Shown one piece after another: positions 7,586 to 11,606 of a DNA stretch of 11,606 nt. The first letter of the stretch is position 1, and every line of letters begins with the position of its first letter. Location: positions 1 through 11,606 of the forward strand of contig DUTZ01000374.1 in NCBI GenBank assembly GCA_012841845.1, read 5' to 3'. This DNA is from Actinomycetales bacterium. Its GTDB lineage: Bacteria > Actinomycetota > Actinomycetes > Mycobacteriales > Mycobacteriaceae. Made by a program: the position numbers and the translations under genes. The notes beneath the pieces were generated by a model. It searched no databases. It was not told where the DNA came from and worked only from the letters and a program-made list of their open reading frames with translations.

Positions 7586-8775
7586 GAACGACGCTCCCAG
7601 TAGGCAGGTCCGACCGGCTCGATGAAGTCGCCGTTGGCGACGAGGTAGCCCTCGCTGTCCACCGCGATGGGCAGCTGCGGAAGCGCACGCGCGGCGGGGC
7701 CGAAGATCGGCTTCGCGTACTCGAGCGCGTCGAACTGCGACTGGTGGCACGGGCAGAGGAAGCGATGCGTCTGCTGCTCGTAGAGCGAGGTGGGGCAGGC
7801 GAGGTGCGTGCAGATCTTCGAGTAGGCGTACAGGTCGCCGTAGTTGAAGTTCTCCTGGCCCTTGCGCTTGATGACCCGCGCCGCGTCCTCGGGACGGAAG
7901 CGGATGAGCATGACCGAGTTACGGACGCCGTGGATCGAGTGCATGTGCTCCTCGAAGTTGCCCAGGGCGCTCTCGGGGAGCGGGAACACGGACTCGAGGC
8001 CACCGGCGGCCAGGTCCTCGACGCGGATGCGCTCGAGGCGACCCTCACCGGCAGGCGGGTGCCCGTCAGGGTAGACCTTGCCGGTGTCACGACCGAGGTA
8101 GACCTTCTCGGCGGGCATGCCGTCGGGACGGTTGTCGGAGGCGAGGGTCCAGCCGGTGGTGTGGAGGGTGCCGTCGCCGGCGACGTTGAGGTCGTGCTGC
8201 GGCTTCCACGGGTTCTTGATCATGCCGCCGAGCGGGATGATCGCGGAGAGGCCGATGAGGCCCACGCCGGCGCCGAGCATGCCGCCCATGACCTTGCGGC
8301 GACCGAGCGTCGAGGTGCCCCAGGCGTCGTTGAGCTCGGCAGCGATGGTCCGCTTGTCGACGTCCTCGGAGGCGCCGTCGTGGCGGGTCTGGACCGAGAT
8401 CTCCTCGGGGATGAACTTCTTGGTGAACTGCACCGCGCCGAAGCCGAGGAACAGGATCGACAGGCCGATCGTGATGCCCAGCAGCGGGGTGTAGGCCATG
8501 TAGAGCCAGTAGCCGTCCTCACCCTCGCCCTTGTACTCCCAGGGCCAGAAGATGTAGATGACGGTGAAGGCGAGCGCCAGGAGGGCCGCCAGCGTGAACC
8601 AGATGGTCACGGTGGCCGCGGCGCGCTTCTCGGCGCGCGTGGTCTCGCCCTCGGGCCAGCGGCTCTTGCGGAACTTGACGTCCACCTCGTCGAGCTGCGT
8701 ACCCAGGGTGACGAGCTCGGCGTCGCTCATCCGGTCCAGGTCCGCGGGGGACGGGTTCTTGGGGGTCTCACTCAT
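7582..8775 (-). CDS. qcrA: Menaquinol:cytochrome c reductase Rieske iron-sulfur subunit
   Basis: QcrA moves electrons from menaquinol at QcrB to the di-haem QcrC through a 2Fe-2S cluster. The ATG at 8775 gives 397 residues and forms ATGA with the qcrC stop; the ribosome site is weak (GGA only), so translation is probably coupled. Three hydrophobic segments precede the Rieske domain (about 53-78, 90-113 and 163-185), the actinobacterial three-helix form. LGRRKVMGG at 158-166, just before the third helix, looks like the Tat signal that moves the folded cluster domain across in this family. Cluster motifs are CTHLAC (322-327) and CPCH (341-344). Ligands are Cys322, His324, Cys341 and His344, with Cys327/Cys343 as the disulfide pair. 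The open frame extends 19 codons upstream into qcrC, but that segment is not Rieske-like. Confidence 0.96.
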   Translation of the reverse strand: MSETPKNPSPADLDRMSDAELVTLGTQLDEVDVKFRKSRWPEGETTRAEKRAAATVTIWFTLAALLALAFTVIYIFWPWEYKGEGEDGYWLYMAYTPLLGITIGLSILFLGFGAVQFTKKFIPEEISVQTRHDGASEDVDKRTIAAELNDAWGTSTLGRRKVMGGMLGAGVGLIGLSAIIPLGGMIKNPWKPQHDLNVAGDGTLHTTGWTLASDNRPDGMPAEKVYLGRDTGKVYPDGHPPAGEGRLERIRVEDLAAGGLESVFPLPESALGNFEEHMHSIHGVRNSVMLIRFRPEDAARVIKRKGQENFNYGDLYAYSKICTHLACPTSLYEQQTHRFLCPCHQSQFDALEYAKPIFGPAARALPQLPIAVDSEGYLVANGDFIEPVGPAYWERRS

Positions 8776-9656
8776 GAACGGGATCCGATCCACAGGGTCG
8801 CACCGATGAGGGCGACGATGCCGACAAGCCACATGGCCGCACCTTCGGTGACGGGGCCGAGGCCGCCGAGCGTGTAGCCGCCGGGCGAGACCTTGGAGTC
8901 CGTGTCCTTGATGAAGGCGATGATGTCCTTTTTCTCGTCAGGCGTGAGCTGACGGTCCGAGAACTTGGGCATGTTCTGCGGGCCGGTGAGCATGGCCTGG
9001 TAGATCTCCTGCTCGTTGGCAGGATCGAGAATCGGGGCGTACTTACCGGCCGAGAGGGCGCCGCCGCGGCCGGTGAAGTTGTGGCAGGACGCGCAGTTGA
9101 GGCGGAACAGCTCCGAGCCGCGCGCGATGTCCTCGGCGCGGGCCTCACCCGAGGCGCCGCGGAGCGACTCCTGGGCGATCGAGCCGTCCTCGTCGTGGAT
9201 GAGCTCCGGGCCGCCGCCGTGGGCGTCCACGTAGGCCGCGAGCGCGAGCGTCTGGTGCTCGCTGAAGCGCGCGTTCTTGCGGGCCGCCTGCGCCTCGTTG
9301 ATGGCCATCGGCATCCGGCCGGAGTTCACCTGGAAGTAGGTCGCGCCGGCGCCCATGCCGACGAGCGACGGGCCGCGGTCCTCGACGCCCTGCAGGTTCT
9401 GGCCGTGACACGTGATGCAGGCGACGTCGTAGAGGGCCTTGCCCTCGGCGACGAGCGCCGCGTTGTCCTCGTTCGCGGTGGCGACCTGCGGGTCGGGCAC
9501 CACGGCGGTGGCGATGGCGCCGGCGCCGAGCAGACCGGCGGCGATGACGAGCGCTCCGGTGGCCTTGCGACGACGCTTGGTCGAGACCCGGCGCTCGGGA
9601 GCCCCGGCGGGCTCCGGCGCCGGGCTGTCCGCGGCGGGCTGGTGAGGTGTGTTCAT
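8772..9656 (-). CDS. qcrC: Di-haem cytochrome c subunit of the bcc complex
   Basis: QcrC is the membrane-bound cytochrome cc that replaces both cytochrome c1 and soluble cytochrome c in Actinobacteria, handing electrons directly to CtaC. It has 294 residues. A polar, basic N-terminus leads into a signal-anchor helix (about 34-53). The first haem site is CITCH at 80-84 and the second CASCH at 188-192. Likely axial methionines are in RMPMA (115 or 117) and NMPKF (229). A C-terminal helix (about 274-291) anchors it. The start at 9656 has AAAGGGAA about 7 bases upstream. It lies 57 bases after ctaE, a gap containing a small hairpin, and its stop overlaps the qcrA start as ATGA. Confidence 0.96.
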   Translation of the reverse strand: MNTPHQPAADSPAPEPAGAPERRVSTKRRRKATGALVIAAGLLGAGAIATAVVPDPQVATANEDNAALVAEGKALYDVACITCHGQNLQGVEDRGPSLVGMGAGATYFQVNSGRMPMAINEAQAARKNARFSEHQTLALAAYVDAHGGGPELIHDEDGSIAQESLRGASGEARAEDIARGSELFRLNCASCHNFTGRGGALSAGKYAPILDPANEQEIYQAMLTGPQNMPKFSDRQLTPDEKKDIIAFIKDTDSKVSPGGYTLGGLGPVTEGAAMWLVGIVALIGATLWIGSRS

Positions 9657-9687
9657 TGGTGAGTTCCCTTTGGTGTTGGGACCTGCT

Positions 9688-9700
9688 GGACGCGGCGTCC
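9688..9700 (-). other. Small hairpin in the ctaE-qcrC gap
   Basis: Five perfect base pairs (9688-9692 with 9696-9700) close on a 3-base loop, midway between ctaE and qcrC. No T-run follows on the minus strand, so it is not an obvious terminator. It could be an RNA processing or stability element that sets ctaE and qcrCAB levels apart, or chance. Confidence 0.2.
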
Positions 9701-9713
9701 TGCGGCCAGCTGA

Positions 9714-10325
9714 CTACTGGATGAAGTAGATGACGACGAAGAGGCCGATCCAGACAACGTCAACGAAGTGCCAGTAGTACGACACGACGATCGCGGCGGT
9801 GGCCTGTGCCGGCGTGAACCGGGACATCGTGGTGCGCATGATGAGCACCACGAAGGCGAGGACGCCCGCGAGGACGTGGAGTCCGTGGAAGCCGGTGGTG
9901 ATGAAGAAGACCGAGCCGTAGACGCTCGAGGAGATGGTCGTGCCCTCGAGGTAGAGCATGACGTACTCGTACACCTGCCCGATGAGGAACACCGTGCCCA
10001 TGAGGGCGGAGATGGCGTACCAGCGGCGGAGCCCGAACACGTCACCCTGCTCGGCGGCGAACACGCCCAGCTGACAGGTGAACGACGATGTCACGAGGAT
10101 CGTCGTGATCGTCAGCGCGAACGGGACGTTGAGGTGCGTCGGATACGAGGGCCAGTCACCCCCCGAGTTCGCCTTGGAGACGAAGTACATCGCGAAGAGA
10201 CCCGCGAAGAACATCAGCTCCTGGGACAGCCAGATGATGGTGCCCACACTGACCATGTTCGGCCGGTTCAGCGAATGAACACGCTGGGCCATGGCCGTTC
10301 CTGAGTTTTCAACTGCGCTCGTCAC
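9714..10325 (-). CDS. ctaE: Cytochrome c oxidase (aa3) subunit III
   Basis: CtaE is the multi-helix subunit III that stabilises the oxidase core. I choose the GTG at 10325, giving 203 residues. From there the sequence (M)[25 protein letters not shown] aligns with M. tuberculosis CtaE (203 residues) from its first residue, as I recall it. The frame is open upstream to an ATG at 10445, but those 40 codons cross a good promoter and look non-coding. An internal ATG at 10292 is a weaker option. Five helices are visible, about 25-49, 67-89, 105-128, 135-163 and 182-202. Family motifs include Glu36 in [15 protein letters not shown] (144-151) and YWHFVDVVW (184-192). It opens the ctaE-qcrC-qcrA-qcrB operon. 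No Shine-Dalgarno sequence precedes the GTG, consistent with a leaderless transcript. Confidence 0.94.
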   Translation of the reverse strand: MTSAVENSGTAMAQRVHSLNRPNMVSVGTIIWLSQELMFFAGLFAMYFVSKANSGGDWPSYPTHLNVPFALTITTILVTSSFTCQLGVFAAEQGDVFGLRRWYAISALMGTVFLIGQVYEYVMLYLEGTTISSSVYGSVFFITTGFHGLHVLAGVLAFVVLIMRTTMSRFTPAQATAAIVVSYYWHFVDVVWIGLFVVIYFIQ

Positions 10326-10332
10326 GAGGGCA

Positions 10333-10361
10333 AGTATGTCCCAGGTGGGGTGCCTAGTCAG
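10333..10361 (-). promoter_or_regulatory. Promoter of the ctaE-qcrCAB operon, probably leaderless
   Basis: On the minus strand CTGACT (10361-10356) stands 17 bases before CATACT (10338-10333), a reasonable -35/-10 pair with a TGAC core. The -10 ends 7 bases before the ctaE GTG at 10325, which places the transcription start on the start codon itself. This agrees with the lack of a ribosome site. Confidence 0.5.
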
Positions 10362-10414
10362 CACGGACCCCCGATTTCGGCGTGTCCCGATCGCGTTTCC
10401 GCAGGTCGCCCGAG

Positions 10415-10444
10415 AAGACAGGTGTTGTCGGGTGGTCATATACA
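10415..10444 (+). promoter_or_regulatory. Candidate promoter for trpD
   Basis: AAGACA at 10415-10420 and TATACA at 10439-10444 are 18 bases apart. TATACA is the most AT-rich hexamer in this divergent region. Transcription from here would leave a leader of about 160 bases before trpD, containing the Trp-codon cluster and the hairpin at 10559-10585. Both hexamers are imperfect. Confidence 0.33.
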
Positions 10445-10558
10445 CCCCAAGCAGGGGCTATCAGGGCGCTCTCAGTCTGTCCGTGGGGGCGTCCGGGCCG
10501 CGTCCTGAGGGGGTTCCCCCGGCGGCGGGTGCGGCGCTGGTGGCACGATTGGCCACAC

Positions 10559-10585
10559 GCGGACCGTCGGACTCCGGCGGTCCGC
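10559..10585 (+). promoter_or_regulatory. Stable leader hairpin just upstream of trpD
   Basis: A 12-bp stem (10559-10570 with 10574-10585, including one G-T pair) closes on the loop ACT. It ends 10 bases before the purine-rich ribosome site (10596-10606). No T-run follows, so a simple terminator is unlikely. Three Trp codons in one open frame lie immediately upstream (10538-10543 and 10550-10552). It might control trpD by attenuation or by affecting ribosome access, but this is inference. The rest of 10326-10614 shows only the two promoter candidates. Confidence 0.4.
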
Positions 10586-10614
10586 CGATCCAACCGGGAG
10601 AGAGGGCGTGACCT

Positions 10615-11606
10615 GTGGGGAGTTCGGCGGCGTTCGACGGGGGCCGGTCGTGGCCCGACGTGCTCGGTGTGCTCACCGCGGGTGAGGACCTGGAGCCGGC
10701 GGCCGCCGGGTGGGCGATGGCCCAGATCATGGAGGGGACGGCGACCGACGCGCAGGTCGCCGCGTTCGGCGTGGCGCTCAAGATGAAGGGGGTCACGGGC
10801 CCCGAACTCGACGCGCTGTCCTCGACGATGCTCGCCTACTCCCGCCGCGTGCCCACCGCGAGGCCGTGCGTGGACATCGTGGGCACCGGCGGCGACAGGC
10901 AGGGGACGGTCAACATCTCCACCATGTCGTCGCTCGTGGTCAGTGCCTGCGGGGTTCCCGTGGTCAAGCACGGCAACCGGGCGGCCTCGTCGAAGAGCGG
11001 GGGAGCGGACGTGCTGGAGGCTCTCGGTGTGTCCATCGACCTGGGTCCCGAGGAGGTGGCCCGGTGCGTCGAGGAGATCGGGGTGGCGTTCTGCTTCGCC
11101 CCCGTGTTCCACCCGGCCCTGCGCTTCGCCGCCGCCCCGCGACGGGAGATCGGCATCCCCACCGTCTTCAACATCCTCGGGCCGCTCACCAACCCGGCCG
11201 CGCCCGCGGCGAACCTCATCGGCTGTGCCTTCGAGGACCTCATGTGGGTGATGGCCGAGGTGTTCGCGCTGCGGGGCCGGTCGGCGCTCGTGGTGCGGGG
11301 GTCCGACGGGCTGGACGAGATCACGCTCACCGGCCCCACCCGGGTGCTGCGGGTGGCGGACGGTCGGATCGAGGAGGACGAGATCCGTCCCGAGGACTTC
11401 GGGATGGCCCCGTGTTCGATCGAGGAGCTGCGCGGCGGGGACGGCGTCCACAACGCGGGCGTGGCGCGGGAGTTGCTCGCCGGAGCCACGGGGCCGGTGC
11501 GGGACGCCGTGCTGCTCAACTCGGCCGCCGCGCTGGTGGCCTTCGACGGGCTCGAGCACGGCGAGGACCTCGTCGAGGCGATGCGGGCGGCGATCGACCG
11601 GGCGGC
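10615..11606 (+). CDS. trpD: Anthranilate phosphoribosyltransferase (3' end cut by window)
   Basis: TrpD joins anthranilate to PRPP to give phosphoribosyl anthranilate, the second step of tryptophan synthesis. The frame runs to the window edge without a stop, giving 330 complete codons; family members usually have about 340-370, so only the C-terminal end is missing. I chose the GTG at 10615 because GAGGG at 10602-10606 lies 8 bases upstream and the first conserved segment follows at the usual distance. Signatures are GTGGD at 90-94 followed by TVNIST (PRPP loop), KHGNRAASSKSGG from Lys118, NILGPLTNP, and the metal-binding Asp234-Glu235 in SDGLDEITL. It is divergent from ctaE and stands apart from other trp genes, as in mycobacteria (Rv2192c). 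No frameshift is seen. Confidence 0.93.
   Translation, partial: MGSSAAFDGGRSWPDVLGVLTAGEDLEPAAAGWAMAQIMEGTATDAQVAAFGVALKMKGVTGPELDALSSTMLAYSRRVPTARPCVDIVGTGGDRQGTVNISTMSSLVVSACGVPVVKHGNRAASSKSGGADVLEALGVSIDLGPEEVARCVEEIGVAFCFAPVFHPALRFAAAPRREIGIPTVFNILGPLTNPAAPAANLIGCAFEDLMWVMAEVFALRGRSALVVRGSDGLDEITLTGPTRVLRVADGRIEEDEIRPEDFGMAPCSIEELRGGDGVHNAGVARELLAGATGPVRDAVLLNSAAALVAFDGLEHGEDLVEAMRAAIDRA

Noticed and set aside
7586..7750. 55-codon upstream extension of qcrB
   Set aside because: It overlaps the Rieske domain of qcrA out of frame. The ATG at 7585 has a ribosome site and begins a normal QcrB N-terminus.
10382..10786. 134-codon open frame running into trpD
   Set aside because: It overlaps the trpD start out of frame and is Arg-rich without a domain. 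Only its Trp-codon cluster was kept, as a possible leader signal.

Overview
The window is GC-rich, with actinobacterial respiratory genes. Its gene order, adoK, asnB, ctaC-ctaF, then ctaE-qcrC-qcrA-qcrB on the opposite strand, then trpD, is the order I recall for the Rv2202c-Rv2192c block of Mycobacterium tuberculosis. This points to the Mycobacteriales (Corynebacteriales). Several protein sequences read like Dietzia or a near relative, but the genus cannot be proved from the window alone.

Layout. 1-1023: adenosine kinase (+), which probably starts without a leader. 1046-2971: AsnB/LtsA-type glutamine amidotransferase (-), convergent with adoK. 2972-3201: divergent control region with candidate promoters and two inverted repeats. 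3202-4783: ctaC and ctaF (+), subunits II and IV of the aa3 oxidase. 4784-5959: about 1.18 kb without a credible gene, between convergent terminators, holding repeats and hairpins. 5960-10325: ctaE-qcrC-qcrA-qcrB (-), one operon with ATGA overlaps at qcrC/qcrA and qcrA/qcrB. 10326-10614: divergent control region. 10615 to the right edge: trpD (+), cut off by the window.

Function. QcrA, QcrB and QcrC form the menaquinol:cytochrome c reductase. Its di-haem QcrC passes electrons to the CuA centre of CtaC in the aa3 oxidase (CtaC, CtaE, CtaF and the catalytic subunit CtaD, which is not in this window), giving the bcc-aa3 supercomplex typical of Actinobacteria. The key ligands can all be seen: CuA in CtaC, the Rieske Cys/His set in QcrA, two CXXCH sites in QcrC and four haem-b histidines in QcrB. 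AdoK, AsnB/LtsA and TrpD are long-standing neighbours with unrelated jobs in purine salvage, cell-wall amidation and tryptophan synthesis.

The genes themselves are ordinary for this lineage. The least explained part is the convergent gap at 4784-5959. It holds two copies, about 92% identical, of a 118-119 bp element built around a large imperfect palindrome, two separate 16-bp tandem arrays, and further hairpins. In mycobacteria the corresponding interval carries mmpS3 and Rv2197c, as I recall. A second point of interest is a cluster of Trp codons beside a strong hairpin just upstream of trpD. I found no evidence for a new multi-gene system.
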